This document shows positions 33,889-43,194 of a stretch of DNA of 64,000 bases, in pieces. The translations under genes and the position numbers were made by a program. How positions within the stretch are numbered: the first letter of the stretch is position 1; the number at the start of each line of letters is the position of its first letter. The notes below the pieces were generated by a model. It did no database searches. It saw only the letters and a program-made list of their open reading frames with translations, and had not been told where the DNA came from. Source of the DNA: Brachybacterium vulturis (GTDB lineage: Bacteria; Actinomycetota; Actinomycetes; Actinomycetales; Dermabacteraceae); NCBI RefSeq assembly GCF_002407185.1, contig NZ_CP023563.1, forward strand, positions 1,984,001 through 2,048,000. The letters run 5' to 3'.

Positions 33889-36408
33889 TCAGCCCTTCAT
33901 CCGCGCGTCCTGCGGGTCGAAGGCGGGTGTGCGGCCGGCCGTCAGCACCGTGACCGGATGGCGTCTGCCGAGGTACTCGACCTGGAGCGCGGTGCCCGGG
34001 ACGGCATGCTGCGGCGGCAGGTACGCCATCAGCAGGTAGCGGCCGAGCGATGGCCCGGGCCCGGCGGAGGTGACGGCGGAGTGTCGGCCCTTCGCATCCA
34101 CCAGCGGTGCGCCCTCCAGCGACAGGACCGGTTCGCCGCCGGTCATGCAGCGGGCGACCCCGCGCTCGGAGCCTGCATCGACCGCGAGCGTGCACAGCAG
34201 CGCCGCCGGCGCGTCCCGGCGGGCGGCGAGGTAGGCGTCCCGGCCGACGAAGTCATGGGTCTTGACCTTCGGCAGCGCGAGGTCCGCCTCCACGGGGTCG
34301 TACTCCCCGGTGAGCTCGGCGCCCATCAGGCGGTAGCCCTTCTCGAGGCGTCCGGTGGTGCCGTACACCCCGATCCCGGCGGCACACAGCCCGAGGTCCT
34401 GCCCCTGTCTCCAGAGCTCGTCCCATACCCGCAATCCGTGCTCGGTGGGCAGATGGATCTCCCAGCCGAGCTCGCCCACGTACGAGATCCGCAGCAGCGA
34501 GGCGGGCACGGAGCCGATCTGCACGTCCTGGGCGGTGCCGAAGCCGAACGCCGCATCCGAGAGGTCGTGGTCGGTCACCCGCGTGAGCAGGTCCCGCGCC
34601 CGAGGGCCCCACAGGCCCAGGCTGGCGACGGCGGAGGAGGCGTCCACCAGCTGGGCCGAGCCGTCGCCGGGCAGGTGGGCGCGCAGCCAGGCCAGGTCAC
34701 GGCCTCCCTCTGCGCCGCCGGTGATGACCCGGAACTCCTCCGGGCCGCGGCGCACGATCGTCAGGTCGGAGCGGAAGGTGCCCCGCGGGGTGAGCAGCGG
34801 GGTGTAGACCACGCGGCCCACGGGGACGTCGATCCGGGCCACGGCCAGCCGCTCGAGGAGATCCAGCGCCCCGGGGCCGCGGACGTCGAAGATCGCGAAG
34901 GCGCCCAGATCGATCAGTGCCACCCGCTCCCGCATCGCCAGGTGCTCGGCCTCGATGATCGGCGACCACCAGCGGCGGTCCCATTCGGCCTCGCGGGCGG
35001 GGATGCGCTCGCCGTGCTCCTCGAGCAGCCCGGCGTTGGACTCGTACCACTGCGGCCGCTCCCACCCGGCGGCTTCGAAGAACTGCGCTCCGAGAGCCTC
35101 GGTGCGGGGATGGAAGGGGCTGGTGCGCAGGGGCCGGTCGGAGAGCCACTGCTCCCGCGGGTGGGTGATCCCGTAGGTCTTCGGGAAGCCCTCGGTGGCG
35201 CGGGCCCGCACATGCTCGGCACTGCGCTGCGCCGGGGTGAAGCGGGCGATGTCCGAGCCGTGGTGGTCGATCTCGCTGGCACCGTCGGTGAGCAGCTCGG
35301 CGAGCATGCGACCCACCCCGGGGGCCTCCTTGATCCACACGGCCGCGGCGGACCACAGCCCGCCCACCTCGGGGGTCTCGCCCACCAGCGCCCCGCCGTC
35401 GGGGGTGAGGGCGAGCAGACCGTTGATCGCCGCGCGCCGAGGCGGCTCGGGGTCGGTGAGCAGCGCGGGGAACATCTGCTTCGCCTGCTCCCACTGCGGG
35501 GCGAAGTCCTCCTCGGTGAAGGGGAAGCTGGTGGGGGTGGCCTGCCCGGGGTGGTCGCCGACCGGCGGGATCTCCTCGGGCAGGTGCAGGAGCGGGCGGT
35601 GGGCGTAGGAGCCGATCTCCAGATCGGGCCCGCGCTGGCGCTCGTACATCAGGCAGTCCATGTCGCGCAGCAGCGGGAAGCTGATCCACTCCTCGGTCTG
35701 CGCGAGCTGGGGGATGGGGCCGACGTCGACCATCTGGTGCACCGCGGCGGCCAGCGGGATCCGCGCCCCGGCCAGGGCGGCGACGCGGGGACTCCATACC
35801 CCGCAGGCGATGACCACGCGCTCGGTCTCGATCTCGCCGCGGTCGGTGACCACCCCCCGGATGCGGCCCGCCTCGACGCGGAGATCGAGCACCTCGGTCC
35901 CGGGGAGCGTGGTCAGAGCTCCGAGCCGCTGGGCGTGCTCCCGCATCAGCTCCCCGGCACGCAGGGCATCGACGATCGCCCCGGTGGGGGTGTGGAAGCC
36001 GCCGCGCAGCAGCCTCGCGTCGCAGTACGGCACGAGCTGCTGGATCTCGGCGGGGGAGACCAGGTGCGCCTCCACGCCCCAGGCCCGCGCCGAGCTCATC
36101 CGCCGTGTCAGCTCCTGCATCCGCTCCTGGCTGCGTGCCACCTCGACGCCGCCGCAGACGGAGAGCACCCCGAGCTCCTCGTACTGCCGCAGCGAGTCCA
36201 CCGTGAGATCGGTGATCTCCTTGGAGTGGTCGACGGGGAACACGAAGTTCGAGGCGTGGCCGGTCGAGCCGCCGGGATCCGGCAGCGGTCCCTTGTCGAG
36301 CTGGACGATGTCGCGCCATCCCAGCTCGGCCAGGTGGTGGACGGCGGCGCTGCCGACCACCCCGGCTCCGATGACGACGATCTCTGCACGATCGGGCAAC
36401 TCTGCCAT
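33889..36408 (-). CDS. FAD-dependent dimethylglycine/sarcosine dehydrogenase-like protein with GcvT domain
   Basis: An 839-aa two-part enzyme. Residues 1-400 form a DAO-type FAD domain (VVIGAGVVGSAAVHHLAELG at about 10-29; the flavin-linkage region DPGGSTGHASNFVF). Residues about 440-830 are a GcvT-like folate domain (LIDLGAFAIFDVRGPGALDL; YVGELGWEIHLP; GYRLMGAELTGEYDP). This layout matches dimethylglycine and sarcosine dehydrogenases, which oxidise N-methyl groups and pass formaldehyde to THF. It faces away from the IclR gene, with 40 nt between stops. ATG 36408 follows GGGAGGA. Confidence 0.87.
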   Translation of the reverse strand: MAELPDRAEIVVIGAGVVGSAAVHHLAELGWRDIVQLDKGPLPDPGGSTGHASNFVFPVDHSKEITDLTVDSLRQYEELGVLSVCGGVEVARSQERMQELTRRMSSARAWGVEAHLVSPAEIQQLVPYCDARLLRGGFHTPTGAIVDALRAGELMREHAQRLGALTTLPGTEVLDLRVEAGRIRGVVTDRGEIETERVVIACGVWSPRVAALAGARIPLAAAVHQMVDVGPIPQLAQTEEWISFPLLRDMDCLMYERQRGPDLEIGSYAHRPLLHLPEEIPPVGDHPGQATPTSFPFTEEDFAPQWEQAKQMFPALLTDPEPPRRAAINGLLALTPDGGALVGETPEVGGLWSAAAVWIKEAPGVGRMLAELLTDGASEIDHHGSDIARFTPAQRSAEHVRARATEGFPKTYGITHPREQWLSDRPLRTSPFHPRTEALGAQFFEAAGWERPQWYESNAGLLEEHGERIPAREAEWDRRWWSPIIEAEHLAMRERVALIDLGAFAIFDVRGPGALDLLERLAVARIDVPVGRVVYTPLLTPRGTFRSDLTIVRRGPEEFRVITGGAEGGRDLAWLRAHLPGDGSAQLVDASSAVASLGLWGPRARDLLTRVTDHDLSDAAFGFGTAQDVQIGSVPASLLRISYVGELGWEIHLPTEHGLRVWDELWRQGQDLGLCAAGIGVYGTTGRLEKGYRLMGAELTGEYDPVEADLALPKVKTHDFVGRDAYLAARRDAPAALLCTLAVDAGSERGVARCMTGGEPVLSLEGAPLVDAKGRHSAVTSAGPGPSLGRYLLMAYLPPQHAVPGTALQVEYLGRRHPVTVLTAGRTPAFDPQDARMKG

Positions 36409-36648
36409 GGCGTCCTCCCGCTTCACCGTGGGCCGCTCACGCTAGACCTCGACGGCGCGTTTGACCAGGGGCGGAGCGTCAGAGCTTCCGCTGCTCGCTG
36501 GTTCCTGCGTGGGTCACCCACCGCGCCGGAAGGACCCGAATGATCGAGTTCTGGACCGTCTTCCGTGTCGGAGCTGGGTGGTGCCCGCTCTGCTAGCGTC
36601 CGAGGTGAAGAACGCAGCGGCGGAACACTCACCACGAGGGAGTTCACC

Positions 36649-38259
36649 ATGGCACATCAGCAGGTCGCCGTCGTCGGCGGCGGAATATCCGGTCTTGTCG
36701 CGGCATTCGAGCTGAGTGAGCACGATGGCGTCGACGTCACAGTGATCGAGGCCGCGCCGGAGTGCGGCGGCAAGATGCGCGGAGACTTCAACGCGGAGAC
36801 CGGGCGCTTCGAGGAGCATTCGATCCGGGCGCTCTCCTCGACGTACTGCTCGCTGTTCGACGTCTTCGCGCGCGCCGGCATCCTGGACCACCTGGACCCG
36901 GTCGCGGAGTACATCTTCTTCGAGCGTGCGAGCGGCAAGCGCGTCGCCGTCGATCGCACGGCTCCCCTCGACGCCGGGACCGTGCGCGAGCTGATCGAGA
37001 CGTTCGACCTCTCGATGCCCGACATGATCCACCTCGCCCAGAAGATCCTCCACCACGTCAATGCGTCCGAGGACGAACGCGAACGGATGGCACACCAGCA
37101 GGCCGGCGACGTGATCGGCGTCGATGACTTCGGACCGGCGACCCGGCAGTTCATCGTCAACTGGTTCGGGATCCTGACCGGCGCCCGCATGCACAGCAAG
37201 GCCGTGGACATCATGGACAGCTTCGTGCTGATGTTCATGCCGATGACCGAGTCGCCGAACCTCCCGCCGGGTGAGACCTCCACGTCCTACTGCTTCAACC
37301 GGCCGACGTCCCACGCGATAGCCGCCCTGGTCGAGATCCTCGCCTCGCGCGGGGTGCGGTTCGTCCAGGAGACCCGGATGACCAACCTGGTCCCCCGAGG
37401 AGACCGGTACGAGGTCCAGACCGATGTGGGTGCTGCGGACGATCAGCTCTTCGACGCCGTGGTGATGGCTGTCCCGCACGAGGTGATGTGGAGCGTCGGC
37501 CTCATCGACAGTGCACGTCCGTTCAGCGACGAGTGGTCCTTCGGATCGCAGTTCCCGCTGGCCGAGCTGCCCGATGTGCTGACCCCCTTCGCCGGACGCT
37601 CCTACAACCTGTGCTTCGACGCCCCGTGGAACATCGTCTTCCAGCTGCAGCACAACGGGAGCTTCTGGCGCGACATCCGCTTCCCCGACGGGGCCCCGTA
37701 CACCCTCTCGGCCACGTGCAGCTCACCGCACCACCAGGGGTCGCTTCACGGCAAGAGGTTCATGGACTGCACGCCGGAGGAGGCGCTGCACGAGATCCTC
37801 TTCCAGCTCGGGATGGACGACGAGGCTGCGCGGGCCGAGATCGTCCACGGAGCCGTATCGGACCCGATCTACCTCGAGTACACGAGCGACTGGGAGCCCT
37901 ACGCGCAGCTGGAGACCACCGAATTCGGACGCAAGCACGCCGACGGCACGCGGTGGGTGGACAAGGCCCAGATCTACGTGCGCTCCGCCGAGGACCCTCA
38001 GGTCGGGCCGGTCACGAGGATGCCCGGCGTGTTCCTGGCCGGAGAGGTGGTCACCGTCCCGGGCAGGTGGAAGATCCCCACGATGGAGCAGGCGGCGGTC
38101 TCGGGCCGGCAGGCGGCGGCCTGGACGCTCGACCATCTGGGCCTCGAGCACAGCATCGACATCGAGGTGGCGGAACTCGAGAAGACGACTCAGGCGCGGT
38201 GGGCCTCAGCCCTGCTGCGCGGCGTCACAGCGATCACGGACAGGCTGCCCGCTCGCTGA
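36649..38259 (+). CDS. FAD-dependent oxidoreductase (amine-oxidase/phytoene-desaturase-like)
   Basis: A 536-aa flavoprotein. The dinucleotide-binding motif VVGGGISGLVAAFEL occurs at residues 8-22, then EAAPECGGKMRGDF, and the C-terminal FAD motif PGVFLAGEVVTVPGRWKIPTM near residue 460. The overall arrangement resembles hydroxysqualene dehydroxylase and carotenoid desaturases. No isoprenoid or quinone genes flank it, so the substrate is unknown. Start ATG 36649 follows GAGGGAG. It is convergent with the SDR gene at 38323. Confidence 0.78.
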   Translation: MAHQQVAVVGGGISGLVAAFELSEHDGVDVTVIEAAPECGGKMRGDFNAETGRFEEHSIRALSSTYCSLFDVFARAGILDHLDPVAEYIFFERASGKRVAVDRTAPLDAGTVRELIETFDLSMPDMIHLAQKILHHVNASEDERERMAHQQAGDVIGVDDFGPATRQFIVNWFGILTGARMHSKAVDIMDSFVLMFMPMTESPNLPPGETSTSYCFNRPTSHAIAALVEILASRGVRFVQETRMTNLVPRGDRYEVQTDVGAADDQLFDAVVMAVPHEVMWSVGLIDSARPFSDEWSFGSQFPLAELPDVLTPFAGRSYNLCFDAPWNIVFQLQHNGSFWRDIRFPDGAPYTLSATCSSPHHQGSLHGKRFMDCTPEEALHEILFQLGMDDEAARAEIVHGAVSDPIYLEYTSDWEPYAQLETTEFGRKHADGTRWVDKAQIYVRSAEDPQVGPVTRMPGVFLAGEVVTVPGRWKIPTMEQAAVSGRQAAAWTLDHLGLEHSIDIEVAELEKTTQARWASALLRGVTAITDRLPAR

Positions 38260-38322
38260 CGGCCCGGCGGCCCGGGTCGCCTCCGGTCCCGACGGCACCG
38301 TCCGCAGGACGATCGGCCGTGA

Positions 38323-39066
38323 TCAGTACAGCTTGTGCGCGCCGCCGTCGGCCATCAGCGTCTGACCGGTCATGTATGCCGAGTCGTCCGAGAGCAGGAA
38401 CGCGACGATCGGTGCCACATCGGTCTCCGGGTCGCCGAACCGGCCCAGCGGCACGTTGGCGAGCGATCTCTGATAAAGCTCCGGAGCGGCCTCGCTCCAC
38501 GCCTCGACGCCGTCGGTCAGCGCCATCGGGCTCACGACGTTCACGCGGATCTCCTCTGTCGCCCACTCGTTCGCGACGACCCGGGAGAGTCCCCGGATCG
38601 CCTCCTTCGATGCGGCGTACGCAGCTTGGGTCGGCTGCCCGTCCAGTGCGGCCCCCGAGCCGAAGTTCACGATCGATCCGCCGGAGCGCGCCAGCTGAGG
38701 ATGGGCCGCGAGCATGAAGTTCCGCGTGGCGGTGAAACCGGTCGAGAAGGAGAGGTCCCACATGTCCTTCGTGAGGTCGAGGAACGGCGCCTGACGGGAG
38801 GCATGCGCGTTGTTGACCAGTCCTGTCAGTCCCCCGAACCGCTCGATGGCGGTGCTGACGGCGGACTGCGCGGTCTCCTCGCGGGAGACGTCGCCGTCGA
38901 GGAAGATCACCTGCTCGCCGAGCTCGGCCTCGAGCAGAGCACCCGCGTCGGCATTGATGTCGACCACGACGACCTTCGCGCCGCGACGGACGAGGACCCG
39001 AGAGATCGCTCCGCCGATGCCCGAGGCACCTCCGGTGACGATCACGATCTTGTTCTCCAGCTGCAT
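38323..39066 (-). CDS. SDR family oxidoreductase
   Basis: A 247-aa classical SDR: TGGASGIGG cofactor motif (residues 11-19), VNNAHAS at about 85, Ser in NFGSGAAL, catalytic YAASK, and C-terminal TGQTLMADGG. The start at 39066 has GGAGGACG 6 nt upstream. FabG-like, but not next to fatty-acid genes. Convergent with the flavoprotein gene at 36649-38259, 63 nt apart. Confidence 0.87.
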   Translation of the reverse strand: MQLENKIVIVTGGASGIGGAISRVLVRRGAKVVVVDINADAGALLEAELGEQVIFLDGDVSREETAQSAVSTAIERFGGLTGLVNNAHASRQAPFLDLTKDMWDLSFSTGFTATRNFMLAAHPQLARSGGSIVNFGSGAALDGQPTQAAYAASKEAIRGLSRVVANEWATEEIRVNVVSPMALTDGVEAWSEAAPELYQRSLANVPLGRFGDPETDVAPIVAFLLSDDSAYMTGQTLMADGGAHKLY

Positions 39067-39237
39067 GGCCACGTCCTCCTCCGTCTGGTGCGTTCGTCCG
39101 AGTATCCACGCTCCGCCTCGACGGGCGCTGGGTGCCGTGCTCGCGGCGCGGGGCGCCGCCACCTCGTGAGCGGACATCTGCTCGAACGCTGATGATGCGA
39201 ACCGGTGGTTGTGCAAGCAGGCACTGTTCACGGAGAT

Positions 39238-39450
39238 CTACGGTGGCGAGGACAACGACGTCCGCGCGGATCGCGGGACTCCGTTCGACGCGGCGGGTCC
39301 ACCGAGCCGGTCGACAAGATCAGCGAACCCCTCGGCAGTCTCGGCGTCGTCGAACGTCGTTGTCACGGGGGTGGGGATGCCGGGGTCGCGGTAGTGGACG
39401 CGTCAGGCGGTGGAATCGTTCTTGCGGGGGCGGCGGCTGAGGGATGCCAT
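39238..39450 (-). pseudogene. Tyrosine recombinase (phage integrase) N-terminal remnant
   Basis: AGGAG-N7-ATG at 39450 opens MASLSRRPRKNDSTA, then TGA, then RVHYRDPGIPTPVTTTFDDA in the same frame, followed by GFADLVDRLGG. This matches the N-terminal arm of actinophage integrases, where the in-frame stop replaces a Trp (TGG to TGA). After about 70 codons homology fades into a stop at 39238. It sits directly downstream of tRNA-His, a favoured integration site, so it is the scar of a lost element. Confidence 0.6.
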
Positions 39451-39506
39451 GCGTGTTCTCCTGTCGATGTAGTCCGGACCGTAGCCCGCAGCACTGACAG
39501 GAAACG

Positions 39507-39533
39507 AAAAAACGCCCTGTCACCAGGGCGTTT
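39507..39533 (-). terminator. Rho-independent terminator of tRNA-His
   Basis: On the minus strand AAACGCCCTG pairs with CAGGGCGTTT around GTGA and is followed by TTTCGTTT. It lies 6 nt beyond the tRNA. Confidence 0.88.
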
Positions 39534-39538
39534 CTTGG

Positions 39539-39612
39539 GGTGATCGACGGGATTTGAACCCGCGACCGCCTGGACCACAACCAGGAGCTCTACCAACTGA
39601 GCTACGACCACC
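39539..39612 (-). tRNA. tRNA-His (anticodon GUG)
   Basis: Minus-strand cloverleaf: acceptor GTGGTCG/CGATCAC, anticodon loop TTGTGGT reading GUG, T-loop TTCAAAT, and an extra 5' G (G-1) opposite discriminator C, as required for His tRNA. CCA not encoded. Confidence 0.95.
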
Positions 39613-39766
39613 ATGTGCGAGGCGAAGCCCGCAACGAGAGAACAATATACCGGTTCGCCAGGGCACATCCCAGTCCGAACCGGCTCCCGGAGGTGTGAGA
39701 CACGTTGCATCGAGCGCCGGGGCCGGGTCCCCGCGGGCCCTCAGCGGGCCCGCGGGGCGCGGTCGT

Positions 39767-40750
39767 TCACAGCAGCTCGGCGCGCAGCTGCTCGGGAGAC
39801 TTCGGGGACAGCAGGCCCGGAGCGACATCGAACGGCGTCCATGCGCCGTGCTGACCGGCAGCGGCCATCCGCGCAGCGGCGCGGGCGTAGGCGACCACCA
39901 CGCTAGCGGTGAACTCGGGATTGGAGTCCTCCTGCAGGTGGTACTCGATGGTCTGCGTGGTGCCGGGGGAGGACTCCGCGGAGCGGATCACGAAACCGCC
40001 GTGAGGCATGCTCTGGTGATCCTGCGCCAGCTCCTCGGCGCTGAGGAAGGTCACCGACGTCTCGAAGGGCTCGAAGTAGTGCGGCATCGTCACGATCGCC
40101 TGGCGCACGGCCTCGGCGTCGGCGCCGTCCTGGAGCACCACGAAGCATTCCCGCGTGTGCTTGTCCCGGTTGGTCAGCTCGGGCCGCTCACCGGCGCGCA
40201 CACGGTCGATCGCCTCCTGGGAGGGGATCGTGTACTGGACGGCGGCGGCGACCCCGTCGATCCGGCGCAGCGCATCGGAGTGGCCCTGGGACAGGCCGCG
40301 GCCCCAGAAGGTGTAGGTGGAGCCGGCAGGCAGGATCGACTCCCCGTAGACGCGGTTGATCGAGAACAGGCCCGGGTCCCACCCCGTGGAGATGATCGCC
40401 GTGGTGCCGGCCCCGCGGGCTACGGCGTCGACCTTCGCGAAGTGCTCGGGGATCCGGGCGTGGGTGTCGAAGCTGTCCACGACCGTGAAGCGCTCCGCGA
40501 GCACCGGAGTCTGCTCGGGCAGGTCGGTCTTGGACCCTCCGCACAGCACGAGCACGTCGAGCTCGCCCCGCATCGACTCGAGCGCATCCATCGGATGCAC
40601 GGGGGTCCGTTCGTGCACGGTGTCCACGGCGGCCGGGTCACGGCGCGTGAACACGCCCACCAGCTCCATGTCCTCCTGGAGGGAGACGGCGATCTCGACG
40701 CCGCGTCCCAGGTTCCCGTAGCCGACGATGCCGATCCGGATCGCAGTCAT
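39767..40750 (-). CDS. ddh: meso-Diaminopimelate dehydrogenase
   Basis: A 327-aa NADP-dependent enzyme. GIVGYGNLGRG at residues 6-16 binds the cofactor, FTRRD and LCGGSKTDLPEQ follow, and the substrate region includes STGWDPGLFSINRV and FWGRGLSQGHSDALRRIDGV, all characteristic of Ddh. It converts tetrahydrodipicolinate to meso-DAP in one step for lysine and peptidoglycan. Start 40750 is used; an ATG 9 nt upstream is possible. Single gene, 154 nt from tRNA-His. Confidence 0.93.
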   Translation of the reverse strand: MTAIRIGIVGYGNLGRGVEIAVSLQEDMELVGVFTRRDPAAVDTVHERTPVHPMDALESMRGELDVLVLCGGSKTDLPEQTPVLAERFTVVDSFDTHARIPEHFAKVDAVARGAGTTAIISTGWDPGLFSINRVYGESILPAGSTYTFWGRGLSQGHSDALRRIDGVAAAVQYTIPSQEAIDRVRAGERPELTNRDKHTRECFVVLQDGADAEAVRQAIVTMPHYFEPFETSVTFLSAEELAQDHQSMPHGGFVIRSAESSPGTTQTIEYHLQEDSNPEFTASVVVAYARAAARMAAAGQHGAWTPFDVAPGLLSPKSPEQLRAELL

Positions 40751-40931
40751 GGCCCTCATTCTGGTCGATGGTGACAGCGGCCCGAGTCCGGGCCGCCGGG
40801 GCCGATCCTACGGAAGATCCTCGCTGCGGGCCTGCGCCGGGGCCGGTGCCCTCCCTGCGGGTGCCGGGCCGCGCCATCGACCGCGCGCACGGCGCGTTGC
40901 GCCGTCGGTGGCTCCGGGGGAGACTGGCGGC

Positions 40932-41282
40932 ATGATCGTCGCCTTCTCCATCCAGCCCACCGGTGAGCCCTCGGATCCCGCCGTCGTACGGGACCTCGCG
41001 GAGGGCTCGGACGATGCGAGCGTGCACGACGCGGTCGCCGCCGCGGTGCGCATCGTGCGCGACTCCGGCCTGCCCACCCGCACCTCGGCGATGTTCACCG
41101 AGGTCGAGGGGGAGTGGGACGAGGTGATGGAGGTCGTCGGGCGCGCCACGGCCGAGGCCGGCCGCTACGGCTCGCGCGTCTCCCTCGTGCTGAAGGCCGA
41201 CATCCGGCCCGGGCGCACCGGCGAGCTCGACGGCAAGGTCGAGCGCATGGAATCCGCGGTCGACCGGCTGGAGGGCCGCTGA
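40932..41282 (+). CDS. MTH1187/YkoF-type thiamine-binding protein
   Basis: A 116-aa protein of the MTH1187 family (ferredoxin-like fold, tetramer). The typical features are MIVAFSIQPTGE at the start, TSAMFTEVEGEWDEVMEVVGRA in the middle and SRVSLVLKADIRPGRTGEL near the end. Family members bind thiamine or hydroxymethylpyrimidine. GGGGGAGACTGGCGGC precedes the ATG. No TPP riboswitch signature is seen upstream. Convergent with the Orn-AGE gene, 13 nt apart. Confidence 0.82.
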   Translation: MIVAFSIQPTGEPSDPAVVRDLAEGSDDASVHDAVAAAVRIVRDSGLPTRTSAMFTEVEGEWDEVMEVVGRATAEAGRYGSRVSLVLKADIRPGRTGELDGKVERMESAVDRLEGR

Positions 41283-41295
41283 GCCGACCGACCGC

Positions 41296-43194
41296 TCAGA
41301 GGTCCTGGTCCAGCATCCCGTCGCGCAGCGCGGCGGCGAGCGTCGGCGTCACCGGCAGGCGCGGGATGAGCGTGGCCTGCAGGGCGTGGTAGATGTCCGG
41401 CTTGCCCGGCCAGGTCACGCCCTGCGGCGCACCGGTGGCATCGAGCTCGTGGAACCAGGACCCGTCCTCGGCGTCGAGCAGGTCGGTGGCGATGTACTCC
41501 CACCACTGCTCATAGCGCTCGGCCCAGATCCGGTCCCCGGTCACCTGATGCATCACCGCGGCGGCGCCGACGGCCTCGGCGGCCACCCAGTGCATCCGCT
41601 CCGTGGAGACCGGGGTGCCGTCCCAGTCCACCGTGTACACCCAGCCCGGGTTGCCGTCGGCACCGAACGCCGCGGCGGACTTCTCCATCAGCGCGGTGGC
41701 CGCCTCCAGCATCCATTCGGGCGCCTCGCCGTCGGCCGCGAACAGCGCGGCCCGGGCATGCAGCACCAGGCGCGCCCACTCGATCCAGTGCCCGATCGTC
41801 GCCCCGTAGGGACGGAACGGGTGCGCGGGCTGGTCCCGGTTGTACCCCAGCAACGGGGACCATTCGGTGTCGAAGTGCTCCGGCAGCGCCCAGTCGTTGG
41901 CGCGGGCGAACTCGTCGATCCCGCGCGTCGCGATGCCGACGGCGCGGTCCAGCCAGCGGCGCTCGCCCGTGACATCGGCCGCCGCGAGCAGCGCCTCGAC
42001 GGTGTGCATGTTCGCGTTGATCCCGCGGTAGTCCTCGCAGGCGGAGAAGGTGCGGTCGAAGGTGTCCACGCTCATGCCCGCGGACTGCTCGAAGAACTTC
42101 TCATCGAGCACGGCGAGCGCCTCGTCCAGCAGCTCCTGGGCGCCGGGGCGGCCGGCGGCCAGGGCCGAGGAGGCCGCGAGCACCACGAAGGCGTGGGCGT
42201 AGGCCTGCTTGGAGTCGTCGACCGGGGCACCGCCGGCGACGGCGGAGAACCAGCCGCCGTGCTCGTCGTCGTGGAAGACGCCGCGCAGGGAGTCCACGCC
42301 GTGATCCACCAGGTGGCCGAGACCCGGGCGGCCCAGCAGGTGCCCGAGCGCGAAGCTGTGCGTCATCCGGCAGGTGATCCACAGCTCCGAGGGCCGGTCC
42401 AGGTCGGGCGCGCCCACCTCGTCCAGCCAGGCGAAGCCGCCGTCCTCACGGGCGGAGGCGGAGCCGAACTCGAGCAGCGCGTCGGACTCGCCCTCGAGCC
42501 AGGAGCGGTGGGAGGCGCGCTGCAGCCACGGCTGGTGCGGGCCCGGGGCCGGGGTCGGGACGGCGACCGGTTCATCGCGCAGCTCGAAGGTCCTCGAGGC
42601 GATCTGGGCCTGTGCGGTGGTGGGGCCGGGCTCGTCCACCAGCAGCACCTCGCGGTAGTACTTCAGCTCCTGGATCGACTCGCGGATGTCCGCGAGCGCC
42701 CGATGGCCGCCGTGCTTGGCGGGGATGTTGTAGTAGACGCGCGGGAACCAGCGCTTGGCGAGCTCCTTCAGGCTGGAGACGTCGATGGTGCGGTAGGAGA
42801 GCCAGGCGGCGAACTCGGGCACGTCGCGGTCCAGGAACACGCGGTCGGTGCCGACGCTGTTGCCCGCCAGCGGCGCCTTGCCGGGTTCGGGGCAGTGCCG
42901 GCGCACGTAGGCCAGGCACTGCGCCTGCGCCTCCTCGAGCGTCATCCCGCCGTCGAGCTCCTCGAGCAGGCCGGAGACGGTGTGCATGTTCACCACGAAG
43001 GGATCCATGCCCTGCAGCGAGTCCGCCGGCGGTCTGATGACGAGATCGACACCGTCCCCGAGGATGTTCAGATCGGCGTCGGTCACGAGCACCGCGATCT
43101 CGACGAGCGCATCGCGCTGCTTGTCGAGGCCGGTCATCTCGCAGTCGACCCAGATGATGCGGTCGTTGATGGCACGTGTGGAGCTGGAAGTCAC
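41296..43194 (-). CDS. orn: Oligoribonuclease fused to an N-acylglucosamine 2-epimerase (AGE) family domain
   Basis: A single 632-aa frame. Residues 1-190 are a complete oligoribonuclease: WVDCEMTGLD (Asp-Glu of the DEDD set), AGNSVGTDRVFLDRDVPE, and HGGHRALADIRESI. This enzyme degrades 2-5-nt RNA. After a Pro-rich linker (PVAVPTPAPGPHQPW, about 208-222) residues 235-632 form an alpha/alpha-toroid of the AGE/YihS sugar isomerase type (MTHSFALGHLLG; DDSKQAYAHAFVVLA; NANMHTVEALLAA; ATIGHWIEWARLVL; WVAAEAVGAAAV), with His residues in the expected places. No stop or ATG lies in the linker. A natural fusion of RNA turnover and sugar epimerase is unexpected. Confidence 0.9.
   Translation of the reverse strand: MTSSSTRAINDRIIWVDCEMTGLDKQRDALVEIAVLVTDADLNILGDGVDLVIRPPADSLQGMDPFVVNMHTVSGLLEELDGGMTLEEAQAQCLAYVRRHCPEPGKAPLAGNSVGTDRVFLDRDVPEFAAWLSYRTIDVSSLKELAKRWFPRVYYNIPAKHGGHRALADIRESIQELKYYREVLLVDEPGPTTAQAQIASRTFELRDEPVAVPTPAPGPHQPWLQRASHRSWLEGESDALLEFGSASAREDGGFAWLDEVGAPDLDRPSELWITCRMTHSFALGHLLGRPGLGHLVDHGVDSLRGVFHDDEHGGWFSAVAGGAPVDDSKQAYAHAFVVLAASSALAAGRPGAQELLDEALAVLDEKFFEQSAGMSVDTFDRTFSACEDYRGINANMHTVEALLAAADVTGERRWLDRAVGIATRGIDEFARANDWALPEHFDTEWSPLLGYNRDQPAHPFRPYGATIGHWIEWARLVLHARAALFAADGEAPEWMLEAATALMEKSAAAFGADGNPGWVYTVDWDGTPVSTERMHWVAAEAVGAAAVMHQVTGDRIWAERYEQWWEYIATDLLDAEDGSWFHELDATGAPQGVTWPGKPDIYHALQATLIPRLPVTPTLAAALRDGMLDQDL

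Noticed and set aside
40760-40931. TPP riboswitch upstream of the thiamine-binding protein gene
   Set aside because: The conserved CUGAGA-type element and paired arms are not seen in this short GC-rich gap.
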